From RFSX01 sp965248155 (GTDB lineage: Bacteria; Bacteroidota; Bacteroidia; Chitinophagales; Saprospiraceae), in the NCBI GenBank assembly GCA_965248155.1, contig CBDFIO010000002.1, positions 992,001 through 1,056,000 on the forward strand: a DNA stretch of 64,000 bases, given 5' to 3'. The position numbers and the translations under genes are program-made. This document shows, piece after piece, positions 55,115 to 64,000 of the stretch; position 1 is the first letter of the stretch, and each line of letters begins with the position of its first letter. Under the pieces are notes generated by a model. That model was given only the letters and a program-made list of their open reading frames with translations. It ran no database searches and was not told where the DNA came from.

Positions 55115-55855
55115 CTAAGCGATTGTCATAAGATACAATCCCGCTGCAATACATCCACCGACAATCGGAGCGATTACAGGAATCCATGAATAAGGCCAGT
55201 CACTGCCTCCTTTATTTTTCATAGGTAGGATAGCATGCATTATTCTCGGACCTAAATCCCTGGCTGGATTAATTGCATAGCCTGTAGTTCCTCCAAGTGA
55301 TAATCCTATAACCCACACGACGAACGCTACCGGAATAGCTCCTAGGGATCCCAATCCAAATGGCACGGCTTCCCCTGAATCCAAAGTAATTTCCGGGGCA
55401 CTGAAATATAATACAGCAACCAACAAGACAAAAGTACCTACCAATTCACAAAAGAAATTTCGTGGTAAGTTCCGGATAGCCGGTCCTGTACAAAAGGTGG
55501 CCAACTTGCTATCTCCATCTTCGGTTACATTATAATGATCATAATAACTTAGCCAGACAACTAAAGCTCCCAGCATAGCTCCAATCATTTGTGCGGCAAT
55601 ATAGGGCAAGACAAGATCGGCAGCTAGTTTACCGGCAGCAGCTAAAGCAATAGTAACCGCTGGATTGATATGCGCACCACTATAAGGACCAGCAACAGCA
55701 ACTGCAACAAAGACTGCTAGGGCCCAGCCAGTCGTAATGACGATCCAGCCTGAATTATTGCCCTTGGTTTTATTTAAAACAACATTGGCGACAACACCGT
55801 TTCCCAACAAAATAAGTAAAAATGTTCCCAGAATCTCAGCTACAAAATAATTCAT
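55115..55855 (-). CDS. MIP-family channel, probable glycerol facilitator
   Basis: A six-helix inner-membrane channel of 246 residues with both half-helix motifs: NPA at 64-66 (GAHINPAVTIALAAAGK) and NPARD at 196-200 (GYAINPARDLGPRI). The Asp after NPAR and the wide loop after helix 3 favour the glycerol-conducting branch over strict water channels. glpK and glpD are not nearby. It is 33 bases downstream of the M2 peptidase gene in the same direction. Confidence 0.87.
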   Translation of the reverse strand: MNYFVAEILGTFLLILLGNGVVANVVLNKTKGNNSGWIVITTGWALAVFVAVAVAGPYSGAHINPAVTIALAAAGKLAADLVLPYIAAQMIGAMLGALVVWLSYYDHYNVTEDGDSKLATFCTGPAIRNLPRNFFCELVGTFVLLVAVLYFSAPEITLDSGEAVPFGLGSLGAIPVAFVVWVIGLSLGGTTGYAINPARDLGPRIMHAILPMKNKGGSDWPYSWIPVIAPIVGGCIAAGLYLMTIA

Positions 55856-55888
55856 ACTCGTATTTAGTTTTTTATATTATTAAGCCCT

Positions 55889-57694
55889 TCAAATACTCTC
55901 AGGAAGCGTACATGTTCTTCCCTTATTGACTTCTTTTAGATAGGCTGTAAGCGGTTCGAAGTAACTAAGCATCGCCTTAGCATTCAGATCTTCGCCGGTA
56001 GATGACTTCAAGAGTTCCCGCCAATCTTCCGTTGCTCCTTTTGACAATACACCATTAAGAAACTGACCTACTTCTTTATTGCCATAATAATTTGTAGCAC
56101 GAGGATCTTGCTTTAAGATGCTCTTCGCAACATAGTCATGAAATTGAAACAATAACACATAAGATAAAGCATAGTCATAGTATTGAGCGGCATCATTATT
56201 TATGTGTGTTTTCGTTGCCGGATCGCAATAATCAGTTCCTCTTTCATTAGGTGGAGCTATTCCCTGAAATTGTTTTTTCAATTCCCACCATCTGTTGTTG
56301 TATTCTTCCGGAGATAGATCTTTACCATACAGATCATGTTCGAAAAAGCTCATGACACCTGCACTCCAGGGGAGAAATACGATATAGTTTAAAGCTTCTT
56401 GTAGGAGTTTTTGTGTTTCATCAGTTTCTAAATCATCAGGTATTAAGCCGAGATTGGCTAAGAATGGTTTTTGCATGGCCGCCAGACCTAGCTGACTGCC
56501 TATTGCTTCATGATAGGCACGATTTGCTCCGCCACGAAGTAAAGGAGGAACATCTGGATTTGTATAGGCCATATAGTAGTAAATGTGTCCAAGTTCGTGA
56601 TGTGTTGTTTCGTACCACTCAGCATTGGGAACAACTGACATAAGACATCGCACATCTTCATCAAGATCCATGTGCCATGCTGATGCGTGATTGTTTTTTT
56701 TGTATTCTGCATCTTCCGGAGCAGGATAGAGACTTGATTTATCCCAAAAACTTTGCGGCAGTTCTTCAAAACCCATACTGACGTAAAATCGCTCCGCCTG
56801 TTGAATCAACCATTCGTCTCCTTTCTCCTCTAGAATTCCTTCTAAGTCAATCCCTTCAACTTCAACCAGAGACGACCAATCCTGTCCCCATCGATTAGGA
56901 AGCCAATGAGCCGGAATTAAATCCGGAACTTCTGAAACACCATATCTGGAAGCCAATTCATATCTCGTATAGGTGTGTAATTCCCTGTATAGCGGCCATA
57001 CATCTTTAACCATCCCATTGCATGCTTCCATCATTTCTTCTACAGTCATTCCATAATCTGATACTTGGTAACTGAAATAGTCATCATATCCTAAAGCCTG
57101 AACGGTTTTATTCCTTAAGCCCTGAAGATTATTAAGGCCATCTTGTAATTCTTTGCCTACCTCTTTACTGGCTGACCATGCTGTCAAACGCTCATCGAGA
57201 TTTGTGTTCTCTCTCAATATTTTGTCGATGTCATTTGTGGAGACAGATTTTCCGTTGAGTTTAAAATCAAAACCAAAAAGCATTTCTGTTTGTGCAGCTT
57301 CGGCAGCAATTCTTTCTGAGACCAAGTCTGGTACGATGGCCGGATTATTAGCAGCTTGATAAAGGATGGATTCAAGTTGTTTGATTTGGAGTGGGTCCAG
57401 ATGTTCCTTTTGCTCTAACCATTTTCTACTTTGCTTGATGTTTTCTTTACTTCCAGAATATTTTGCATAAGCTTCATTGGCTTGAGTTACCCTAAAGGCA
57501 TTGCTCGTATCGCCTTCAATAATTTGAGTGTTTGCTGCCCATTCTGCTTCAGCTGAATCGTAATACAATTGTTTGACTTGACTTGTATAGTCATCGATAA
57601 ATGTTTGAGCTCCCGACTGGATAGAGGCTGGATCTTCTGTTTTGCATGAAACCAAAAGAATAAGACTAAGAAAAAGGCAGATTGATTTGAACAT
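55889..57694 (-). CDS. M2 family peptidyl-dipeptidase (ACE-like), lipoprotein
   Basis: A zinc dicarboxypeptidase related to angiotensin-converting enzyme. The 601-residue protein begins with a lipoprotein signal (LILLVSC, Cys17) and has HELGH at 366-370 with the third ligand Glu396 in AYHEAIGSQLGLAAMQ. Further family blocks are the Trp-rich NRWGQDWSSLVEVEGIDLEG region and the C-terminal YDYALSYVLLFQFHDYVAKS. It should sit in the periplasm or outer membrane and remove dipeptides from peptide ends. Confidence 0.92.
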   Translation of the reverse strand: MFKSICLFLSLILLVSCKTEDPASIQSGAQTFIDDYTSQVKQLYYDSAEAEWAANTQIIEGDTSNAFRVTQANEAYAKYSGSKENIKQSRKWLEQKEHLDPLQIKQLESILYQAANNPAIVPDLVSERIAAEAAQTEMLFGFDFKLNGKSVSTNDIDKILRENTNLDERLTAWSASKEVGKELQDGLNNLQGLRNKTVQALGYDDYFSYQVSDYGMTVEEMMEACNGMVKDVWPLYRELHTYTRYELASRYGVSEVPDLIPAHWLPNRWGQDWSSLVEVEGIDLEGILEEKGDEWLIQQAERFYVSMGFEELPQSFWDKSSLYPAPEDAEYKKNNHASAWHMDLDEDVRCLMSVVPNAEWYETTHHELGHIYYYMAYTNPDVPPLLRGGANRAYHEAIGSQLGLAAMQKPFLANLGLIPDDLETDETQKLLQEALNYIVFLPWSAGVMSFFEHDLYGKDLSPEEYNNRWWELKKQFQGIAPPNERGTDYCDPATKTHINNDAAQYYDYALSYVLLFQFHDYVAKSILKQDPRATNYYGNKEVGQFLNGVLSKGATEDWRELLKSSTGEDLNAKAMLSYFEPLTAYLKEVNKGRTCTLPESI

Positions 57695-57753
57695 AATAAG
57701 TTATATTTTTTAAAAAGAAAGCTTAGCAAAATAGGAACTATTTTTTGAAACTG

Positions 57754-58491
57754 CTAGATCTGAGATTCAGATTTCTTGGGATGGATTTTACCTAGTCTTA
57801 ATATTGACATTCCTGCTCCCCATCCTGAACCATGATCCGCTTGTATGTTTTTGATGTGGAGGGGATGAATGCGATGTTCTCCATAGGACAAAAGAGCCAA
57901 AATACTTGCCGGTCGTTGATGCCAGCTTGCCCATGATAATGGGGACTCTCTATTCATGTCTTTAGCGGTTTTATCTGCGCCCGCCTCAAGTAATAAGTTA
58001 ATGGTGTCTTCATTTCCAAAAGCTGCAGCTCGATGTAATGGGGTTTCTGCTTTTGTCAGAGCATCGCGCATAAAACCTCCCGTTTCAGCATGCGGAAGGG
58101 TATGGACATTTGGGTCAGCGCCATATTCAATCAGTAATTGAATGATCAGATTTGATTCGGGTCTGTTGGCTGAGCAGAACGCACTATGTAAAATTGATTC
58201 TCCGGTTTCTTCAAGAATTGAATTTGCATTTGCGCCATTTTCTAAGAGATATTGACACAATTGCCAATGACCATGGAATACAGCTTCATTCAAGTCAAGA
58301 TTATTACCCAAGTCGTCAAGTGATGCTCCTTTTGAAATCAAAAAACGAATCGCACTCACATCGCCATAATAAGCACACCACCGAATCAATGAAACTCCAT
58401 TGTCATCAGTTAGATTAGCTGGATTTCCTTCTTCAATGATCTTAAAAATCAGATCTGTTCTTCCATCGATTAGTTTTTGAATTAAATCCAT
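57754..58491 (-). CDS. Ankyrin-repeat protein
   Basis: The ATG at 58491 gives 245 residues; an earlier in-frame start would run into the broken gene upstream. Repeats are NGVSLIRWCAYYGDVSAIRF-LISKGAS, LNEAVFHGHWQLCQYLLENG, ESILHSAFCSANRPESNLII-QLLIEYGAD, AETPLHRAAAFGNEDTINLL-LEAGAD and a degenerate last one, five in all, a solenoid for protein binding. There is no signal peptide. Its start follows the GH130-like gene closely, so the two were probably co-transcribed. Confidence 0.82.
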   Translation of the reverse strand: MDLIQKLIDGRTDLIFKIIEEGNPANLTDDNGVSLIRWCAYYGDVSAIRFLISKGASLDDLGNNLDLNEAVFHGHWQLCQYLLENGANANSILEETGESILHSAFCSANRPESNLIIQLLIEYGADPNVHTLPHAETGGFMRDALTKAETPLHRAAAFGNEDTINLLLEAGADKTAKDMNRESPLSWASWHQRPASILALLSYGEHRIHPLHIKNIQADHGSGWGAGMSILRLGKIHPKKSESQI

Positions 58492-58492
58492 T

Positions 58493-59637
58493 CTAGATAA
58501 TCTTTGTTTCAGAAATTGCAACTGCAATTTTTGAATCTGCAGTTCCATAGTACAGAAACCACTTATTATTGAAATAAACTAAGCCTTCAACGAAACAGAC
58601 GTTATTGACTTCACCTACAATTTCATAGTCTTTCTCGGGATAAATAAAATAATCAGTTTTTCTGTCGATCATTTTGTTGGGCATTTCCTTATCGTAAAGA
58701 GCCTGGCTTGCTGCATAAGTGAATTTGGGTAAATTCGGATCATTCATATTAGCAGCATTGCTTGAATTATAAATTAATAAAATACCAGCTTCAGTCTTAA
58801 GTGCATAAGGCCCGGTTCGACCAATCGACTATCAAAAAAACCACTGCGTGGATGAAGGACAGAAATCATTTTCTCGTTTTCTTCATTTTCCAAAACCTTC
58901 CATTGGATTAGATCATCAGATGTAGCCATATACAAATCTGTATCCCCGAAATACATCCAATACTTCCCATTGATTTTTGTGGCTACTATTTTTTCATCTA
59001 TGCGTTCTGTGATGATGGCTCCTGATTTAGACCACAGATCTTTATATTTTTCACCGCCAAGTACTAAGCCGTGTTTTGTCCAATTTCTAAGGTCGGGTGA
59101 ACTTGCTGAACACAATCGAGCTATCTTCCCATCATAAGATGTATAAGTCATTACATAATTACCATCAGGTGTTTCTATAATTCTTGGATCTTCGACACCA
59201 TCAAAACAATTTTCGCAATCAGGCTCTTTGTTTTTTATGTAACTCCATTCATAAGCTTTCATATCATCATTATCCGGGTAAAAAATAGGTAAAACTTCTT
59301 TTGTGAAATTGACACCATCTTCACTTATGGCTAATCCAATTCTTGAGGTTCCTGATTTATCTTGAGCTCTGTAAAGCAGATGTACCTTGCCGTCTTTGAT
59401 TATGGCACAGGGATTAAGTACATTTCTAGATTCCCATTCAATGTCTTTATTTGAAATCGGACATTTAAATATTAAAGAAGGGCTTGGAGTTAAAATTGGA
59501 TTCAGACTATCTGTTTTTTCAAATTTGTCAAAACCCCATGTTGAATAGATATCTTCTTGTTGAGTAAGCACTCCATCTTCATGCTTACAAGCAAAAAGAA
59601 TTGCCAAGAAAATAATAAATGGGAATACCTTTTTCAT
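58493..59637 (-). pseudogene. GH130-like lipoprotein with a one-base frameshift
   Basis: The first frame (59637-58774) has a lipobox at LFAC (Cys17) and the five-bladed propeller segments of the GH130/GH43-like class: RNVLNPCAIIKDGKVHLLYR, SRIGLAISEDGVNFTKE, DGVEDPRIIETPDGNYVMTY, KSGAIITERIDEKIVATKIN. At VEPG (about 58811, in a G/C run) the frame breaks; restoring one G leads into PYALKTEAGILLIYNSSNAA and onward to VSFVEG-like CFVEGLVYFNNKWFLYYGTA at 58493. The intact protein would have about 381 residues and probably a mannoside phosphorylase or glycosidase role. Confidence 0.75.
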
Positions 59638-59704
59638 CTGTATTGTTTATTGCTATACAAATTAAGTATAAACGATAGAACCAGACTTATTTAAATATTA
59701 TTTA

Positions 59705-60505
59705 TCAGGAAGTGACCTCTTTATATCGTTCGTCAAAATCTGGACTTTCTGTTTTCATCCATTTATCCCAGACAGTAAAGTAAAGCCCATAGTTGTACAG
59801 GAATTTCGTGTGATGTTGGTCATGATGAGTTGCACCAATGATCCATTTCGAAAAGAAATTGTTATTCCACCACTTTGGATAGATTTCAAATCCCAGATGA
59901 TTGATTGTCGCAGAAACAGTCATTACCATCAGAATAAATATCAATGCAAAAACATGAAGCGGGATGATCCAGATCAACAAAGGAATGATGATTGCTTGTA
60001 ATACCGATTCTACAGGATGAAATGAAAATGCAGTTAATGCTGATGTATGCAGGCTGTCATGATGAGTTTTATGGATAGCCCGGTATATTTTGGGTTTGTG
60101 CATCCATCGGTGCAACCAATAGTAATAGGTTTCGTGAAGGAATAATATTAGAAAAATCGATATCGGAATATACCAAAGAGGGAATTTGGTGAGCTCGGTA
60201 TATATCGGGATTTGTCCCAATTGCCACAACTTCATCATTCCAACACCAGACAAAGAAAAGATTAGAGAGGTAATTGCCGACCATTTAATTTCATTGTATA
60301 GCTGCTTTTTCGTTGTTTTCTCGACATATAATAGCCGTTTGTTGAAAAGCTTTTTCAGTAGAAAATGAGCCACACCGGAAAAAATGAGGTAACGGATAAA
60401 AACGATTACAAAAAGGATGATGCTTAAAATTGCATAATCTGATAATGTTACAAAGTTGAAATCCCAGGAGTATAAATTCATATTGCTTAGAAAAGCCTGC
60501 ACCAT
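59705..60505 (-). CDS. Sterol desaturase / fatty-acid hydroxylase family membrane enzyme
   Basis: The 266-residue membrane protein has the di-iron histidine motifs of this superfamily: HETYYYWLHRWMH (HxxxxWxHRxxH), HKTHHDS, and ATHHDQHHTKFLYNYG. Four helices surround them. Bacterial members hydroxylate or desaturate lipids or carotenoids. The substrate cannot be told here. A later ATG (residue 9) could be the true start. Neighbouring genes give no hint. Confidence 0.85.
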   Translation of the reverse strand: MVQAFLSNMNLYSWDFNFVTLSDYAILSIILFVIVFIRYLIFSGVAHFLLKKLFNKRLLYVEKTTKKQLYNEIKWSAITSLIFSLSGVGMMKLWQLGQIPIYTELTKFPLWYIPISIFLILFLHETYYYWLHRWMHKPKIYRAIHKTHHDSLHTSALTAFSFHPVESVLQAIIIPLLIWIIPLHVFALIFILMVMTVSATINHLGFEIYPKWWNNNFFSKWIIGATHHDQHHTKFLYNYGLYFTVWDKWMKTESPDFDERYKEVTS

Positions 60506-60602
60506 ATTATTTACTGTTTGCCAATTTCGGGGCCTAAATTACAAAATATGATAATCATGTTTGAGGAGACATTCAATTAATCGAAGATGTCATTACTATT
60601 CT

Positions 60603-60610
60603 TATTTTTG
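60603..60610 (+). promoter_or_regulatory. -7 box of the DUF4956 operon
   Basis: TATTTTTG fits TAnnTTTG and ends 17 bases before the ATG of the DUF4956 gene, so the leader would be about 12 bases. No -33 match is seen at the usual distance. Confidence 0.45.
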
Positions 60611-60627
60611 TAGCTTATTAATCTTAG

Positions 60628-61368
60628 ATGTTTGATCTTCAATTACTAGAAAATAGTCCTGATACCCCATCGTTTTATGCGGTACTGATCACTGTAGTGT
60701 TTGCCTTTTTCTTATCCTCATTAATAGCAATCACTTATGAATTGACTACAAAGAGCATTTATAAAAAGGCGCATTTTCTGCAATCATTAGCGCTTATTTC
60801 AATATTGGCGGCTACAGTAATGCAGGCTATTGGAGATAGCCTGGCGCGTGGTTTAGGAATGTTAGGCGCATTAGCTATTATCAGATTCAGAACTGTATTG
60901 AATGACCCCAGGAATATGACTTTTATGTTTGCTTCTCTAGCTGCAGGAATTTCATGTGGTGTCTTTGGGTTTAGTATTGCTTTAACAGGGACAATAGTAT
61001 TTTGTTTGGCTGCATTTTTATTGAGATTCTCACCTTATGCTGCTCCCAATGAATTGATTGGAACCTTAAGATTACAAGTTCCTAAGAATGATTTTCAGAG
61101 AGCCAGTATCGAAAATATTCTAAATAAGTATTGCCGCAGTTTTGAACTTGATCAATTGAGATATCTTAATCCGAAAGAAGTTGAAACATTAACCGAAGAA
61201 GGGACAATAATAAAAGAATCTATTTCCAGAGAGAACTTACAAGAGTTTTCATATTTAATAAGACTAAAGGAGCAAGCCAGTTTGACAGAACTTAATACAA
61301 CTTTTAAAAACCTTGAAGGTCTGGAAGCATTAAGACTTAATTTTAGAAAACAAGATTCACAGCTGTAA
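60628..61368 (+). CDS. DUF4956 membrane protein
   Basis: A 246-residue protein with four helices in the first 130 residues and the conserved block ARGLGMLGALAIIRFRTVLND, PRNMTFMFASLAAGISCG, the core of the DUF4956 family. The C-terminal 100 residues are soluble. DUF4956 genes are usually found next to VTC-type polyphosphate polymerase domain or CotH genes; here the partners are an HlyD-like and an outer-membrane-factor-like protein. The TAA stop overlaps the next ATG by one base. The role is unknown, though membrane transport is inferred. Confidence 0.75.
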   Translation: MFDLQLLENSPDTPSFYAVLITVVFAFFLSSLIAITYELTTKSIYKKAHFLQSLALISILAATVMQAIGDSLARGLGMLGALAIIRFRTVLNDPRNMTFMFASLAAGISCGVFGFSIALTGTIVFCLAAFLLRFSPYAAPNELIGTLRLQVPKNDFQRASIENILNKYCRSFELDQLRYLNPKEVETLTEEGTIIKESISRENLQEFSYLIRLKEQASLTELNTTFKNLEGLEALRLNFRKQDSQL

Positions 61369-62369
61369 TGAGATCGAAATTATTCTATATCATCGTTGCA
61401 GTTATCGGACTTGGATTTATCTACATCTTAGGTGATTCCAAAAGAGAAGTATTATCATTTTATGGATTTGCTGAAAGCAATCAGACTGAAATCAACTATA
61501 ATCATCCGGTTGTTGTCCAGGAAATAAATGTGACTCCTGGTCAGGCTGTTAAGCCTGGCGAAGTACTGATGAAACTAGCGCGTGTAAAATCAAAGGAAAG
61601 CTTATCCGACCAAGAATTTAAGATTGATGAATTGTATGCAGAATCTCGCTTGTGGCAACAGAAAAAAAAGGATCAGCTAGACAGAGAAGAGCAAGCCAGG
61701 GACGATAAACTAACAGAGATCGATTTGGAAATAAAAAATCTTCAAAAAGAAATTGAATTTAAATCTTCCTTGGTTGAAGGTCTGAGTTCAATAAAAGTTG
61801 AAGAACAAAACTTTAATCCCATTCTTAATAAGATCACTGAACTTGAAACTGAAAAAGTAGGGGTAGAAGAAGCATTCGCATTAGAGATTCAAAGCATCAA
61901 CAATGAATTGACGCTTGGTAAAAATCCTTATCTGGCTCAGGTAAACAGACTAAAAGCCGAAGCGGAATTCGAAGAATCACAAAAGGTACTGGAGATAGTT
62001 GTTAATGCTCCCACTGAAGGATTGATTGGTAACATATTTTGTAAAGAGGCGGAACATGTTCCATCTTATAAAACATTGTTAAGTTTTTATGAGCCCCATT
62101 CAGGAATTATAAGAGGTTATGTACACGAAGACTTGACTCTAGAAGTAGAAATTGGAACACTATTCAGAGTATCCTCTCTTAAAGATGAAAATATTCATTA
62201 CCCAGGGAAAGTAATAGGCTTAGGTTCAAGAATTGTTGAAATTCCTACTAGACTTCGCAAACTTCCAGGTCTTAAAACATATGGTAGAGAAGTGCTCATC
62301 GAGATTTCAAAAGAAAACAGTTTTTTACAAAAAGAAAAAGTAGCCTTAAGTATTAATAATGAAGGGTAA
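61368..62369 (+). CDS. HlyD-like membrane-fusion protein
   Basis: The 333-residue protein has one N-terminal helix (FYIIVAVIGLGFIYILG), a lipoyl-like half (YNHPVVVQEINVTPGQAVKPGEVLMKL), a coiled coil of about 120 residues (KDQLDREEQARDDKLTEIDL onward), the second lipoyl-like half (VVNAPTEGLIGNIFCKEAEH) and a beta-barrel domain. This is the order of adaptors that bridge inner-membrane and outer-membrane parts of exporters. It overlaps both neighbours (1 base and 11 bases). No ABC or RND pump gene is in the operon, so DUF4956 may take that place. Confidence 0.78.
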   Translation: MRSKLFYIIVAVIGLGFIYILGDSKREVLSFYGFAESNQTEINYNHPVVVQEINVTPGQAVKPGEVLMKLARVKSKESLSDQEFKIDELYAESRLWQQKKKDQLDREEQARDDKLTEIDLEIKNLQKEIEFKSSLVEGLSSIKVEEQNFNPILNKITELETEKVGVEEAFALEIQSINNELTLGKNPYLAQVNRLKAEAEFEESQKVLEIVVNAPTEGLIGNIFCKEAEHVPSYKTLLSFYEPHSGIIRGYVHEDLTLEVEIGTLFRVSSLKDENIHYPGKVIGLGSRIVEIPTRLRKLPGLKTYGREVLIEISKENSFLQKEKVALSINNEG

Positions 62370-63561
62370 ATCATTCATAGCGATATCCTTTTTATTATTG
62401 TCTTACCTCTCGTTAGCAAGCCAGCAAAAGGTTGACTCAGATGTCTTTTTAGAAAGCAATCTGAATGCTCTGCAACAGGAATCTGAAACATTGGGATCAG
62501 ATTTAAATTTTCCCTGGATAAACGAGATAGAACTCAGAACAGAAACCCGGGATTTTGACTTGGATAAACAGGAATACACGCTTAGAGTGCGGCCAAGTAC
62601 CCCAATGATCAGAAAGGCGCAAAAAGCCCTGAATTTACATTACCGAAGTGATCCAAATGAAAATGCACTGGAGTTTTATGATGATTTTGTTCTTGACCTT
62701 TATTTAGATTGGATAAGTATTTTTTTAATCAGTGAGGAACATAAATTATTGTCCGAACTTGAATTGGTTCTTAAGGATAAAAAATTGATTCTTGAACGCC
62801 AAATGGGAATTTATAATATCGATGTAAAGGATTTAGTTGATCTGGAACTTGATCGTAATACCTTAATTCAAACAATTTTCGAGTTAAATATTGAGCAAGA
62901 AGATTTATTTGAAAAATACGGTTTGAATGAAGAGCAAATCGATTTTACCGGAATTGCTCCTATATCGAAAATTGAATCTCAAATAAATGCAGTCGCATTT
63001 AACAATAATTCCCCTGACATTCAAGATATACTATATGAGCAAGATGGGATTCAAAAAGAAATAGATTTGGAATTGGCAGAGGGAAAGCAAATTCTCGATT
63101 TTGCTCAATTAAGATATCAAGGTCCACATTCTAAAATGCTCGATGAAAAGTTATCTATAGGTATTGGTTTTGCAATTCCAAACTCAGGTAATCGAAAATT
63201 GAAAATTGAACGCTTTAAACTTGAAAAGGATCAGCTTGATCTCAGATTGAAATCAGAATCAGCTAGCCGGGAATTACGACTCCTGGAGGAAACAAAAGAA
63301 TTAAATCGTGATATCAAGATCTATAAAAACTTCATTAAGTTGAAAACCAAGGAAAGGGGAGAGCTGGATAAAATCGCATCACTGGTAAAAAAGAAAAGTG
63401 GTTATGATCCTATGCTTATTTTAGAAATCAACGAATCAATTCTGCAAGGAGAATTAAAATCAGTAAAATACCTTGAAGATATATATCTGAATTACCTTAA
63501 GGTTTTAAGTATCAGCGGAGCGCTATCAGCCAATCCTTTTAAAAATTATTTAAAAGTCTGA
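62359..63561 (+). CDS. TolC-like outer-membrane factor (divergent)
   Basis: A 400-residue exported protein with signal peptide (ISFLLLSYLSLASQ). It is nearly all helix, with a repeat-like arrangement of long coiled coils (LSELELVLKDKKLILERQMG, LRLLEETKELNRDIKIYKNF), as in the periplasmic tunnel of TolC. IGIGFAIPNSGNRKLKIERF is a short beta segment in the place of the outer-membrane strands. Sequence likeness is weak, and the operon position after an HlyD-like gene is the main support. About half the usual TolC repeat spacing is visible. Confidence 0.6.
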   Translation: MKGKSFIAISFLLLSYLSLASQQKVDSDVFLESNLNALQQESETLGSDLNFPWINEIELRTETRDFDLDKQEYTLRVRPSTPMIRKAQKALNLHYRSDPNENALEFYDDFVLDLYLDWISIFLISEEHKLLSELELVLKDKKLILERQMGIYNIDVKDLVDLELDRNTLIQTIFELNIEQEDLFEKYGLNEEQIDFTGIAPISKIESQINAVAFNNNSPDIQDILYEQDGIQKEIDLELAEGKQILDFAQLRYQGPHSKMLDEKLSIGIGFAIPNSGNRKLKIERFKLEKDQLDLRLKSESASRELRLLEETKELNRDIKIYKNFIKLKTKERGELDKIASLVKKKSGYDPMLILEINESILQGELKSVKYLEDIYLNYLKVLSISGALSANPFKNYLKV

Positions 63562-63564
63562 TTT

Positions 63565-64000
63565 TTATCTACCCGTATTGGATGTTGAATTATTCTCAAC
63601 TTTCAATAAGGCCTTTTCAGCTAAAGCTTGCATAACTTTATATCCCGCCATGTTTGGATGGACACCATCATAAGTCAAACTCTCTTTCAAACCATAATGT
63701 TCATCAACCATTTCGCTGAAATAATCCAGATAAACAAGATAATGCGTATCACAATAGTTTTTCAATAAACGATTTAAATTGATCACCTTCTGCGCAGGCT
63801 CCATTCCCGGACTCCACGGAAAATCCTTAGCGAGTAAGACAGAACTAATAACAACATCTATGGTGTTGATCTTTGCTAATTCAGTCATAGATTTAATATT
63901 ATCAAATATCATCTGAATTGTGGACGGACCAGTATTACCGGCAATGTCATTTATTCCAGCAAGAATGACAACAGTATTGGGATTCAGATCAATAACATCA
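63565..64000 (-). CDS. SGNH/GDSL hydrolase, N-terminus outside window
   Basis: The frame is open from the right edge to the stop at 63565, about 144 residues. It has block III LAGINDIAGNTG (with the conserved Asn for the oxyanion hole) and block V DGVHPNMAGYKVM with the catalytic Asp and His. The Ser block (GDSL) lies outside. Members hydrolyse esters, including acetyl groups on glycans. It converges on the outer-membrane factor gene with three bases between the stops. Confidence 0.85.
   Translation of the reverse strand, partial: DVIDLNPNTVVILAGINDIAGNTGPSTIQMIFDNIKSMTELAKINTIDVVISSVLLAKDFPWSPGMEPAQKVINLNRLLKNYCDTHYLVYLDYFSEMVDEHYGLKESLTYDGVHPNMAGYKVMQALAEKALLKVENNSTSNTGR

Overview
The window comes from a low-GC member of the Bacteroidota. 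The evidence is Por secretion (T9SS) type A sorting domains, a porT gene directly behind menG, bacillithiol-type bshC, promoters with the TAnnTTTG -7 element typical of this phylum, and many secreted beta-propeller and tail-fibre-like surface proteins. The mix resembles Saprospiria or a related class, but the sequence alone does not fix the genus.

Layout. 1-24.9 kb is mostly housekeeping: purM, bshC, accD, hemE, dapB, a T9SS BNR-repeat protein, a TPR protein, gyrA, menG-porT, acpH-like, ychF, pdhB, mpl, a 47-residue lipoprotein with mnmD, and a dicarboxylate/amino-acid symporter. A fresh IS1595-type insertion (11978-13025) with a perfect 8-bp target duplication sits in this part. 24.9-28.6 kb is a minus-strand group of one polyprenyl-phosphate-mannose-synthase-like GT2 and two large polytopic membrane proteins. 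28.8-40.5 kb is a surface-polysaccharide locus: GT4, a two-gene ABC exporter, Gmd and Fcl (GDP-L-fucose), a coiled-coil protein, a 690-residue glycosyltransferase-like protein, three proteins with seven tectonin-like repeats each (one a lipoprotein, one fused to a sulfotransferase, one free), and a GT2. 40.6-41.8 kb encodes a tail-fibre-type protein with an S74 chaperone domain and a sorting domain.

42-52.3 kb is a mobile-element pile-up. Two inverted copies of one IS3-like element flank about 6.3 kb. Between them lie an IS3/IS407-type element with a GTAC duplication and an IS1-type element that cleanly splits a gene. The second IS3 copy truncates a large LVIVD/Kelch surface protein and is itself split by an IS982 element. 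52.4-64 kb is mixed: a small overlapping three-gene operon, a secreted structural protein, a MIP channel, an ACE-like M2 peptidase, an ankyrin protein, a broken GH130-like lipoprotein, a sterol-desaturase-family enzyme, a DUF4956-HlyD-TolC-like operon and a partial SGNH hydrolase.

Most notable: (i) the tectonin-repeat trio with its sulfotransferase fusion inside a fucose-polysaccharide export locus, the best candidate for an undescribed system; (ii) the DUF4956-HlyD-outer-membrane-factor operon; (iii) a near-consensus promoter with a perfect 20-bp palindrome driving a tiny lipoprotein and mnmD; (iv) four genes broken by the same class of lesion, loss of one base, which may be gene decay or an assembly artefact.
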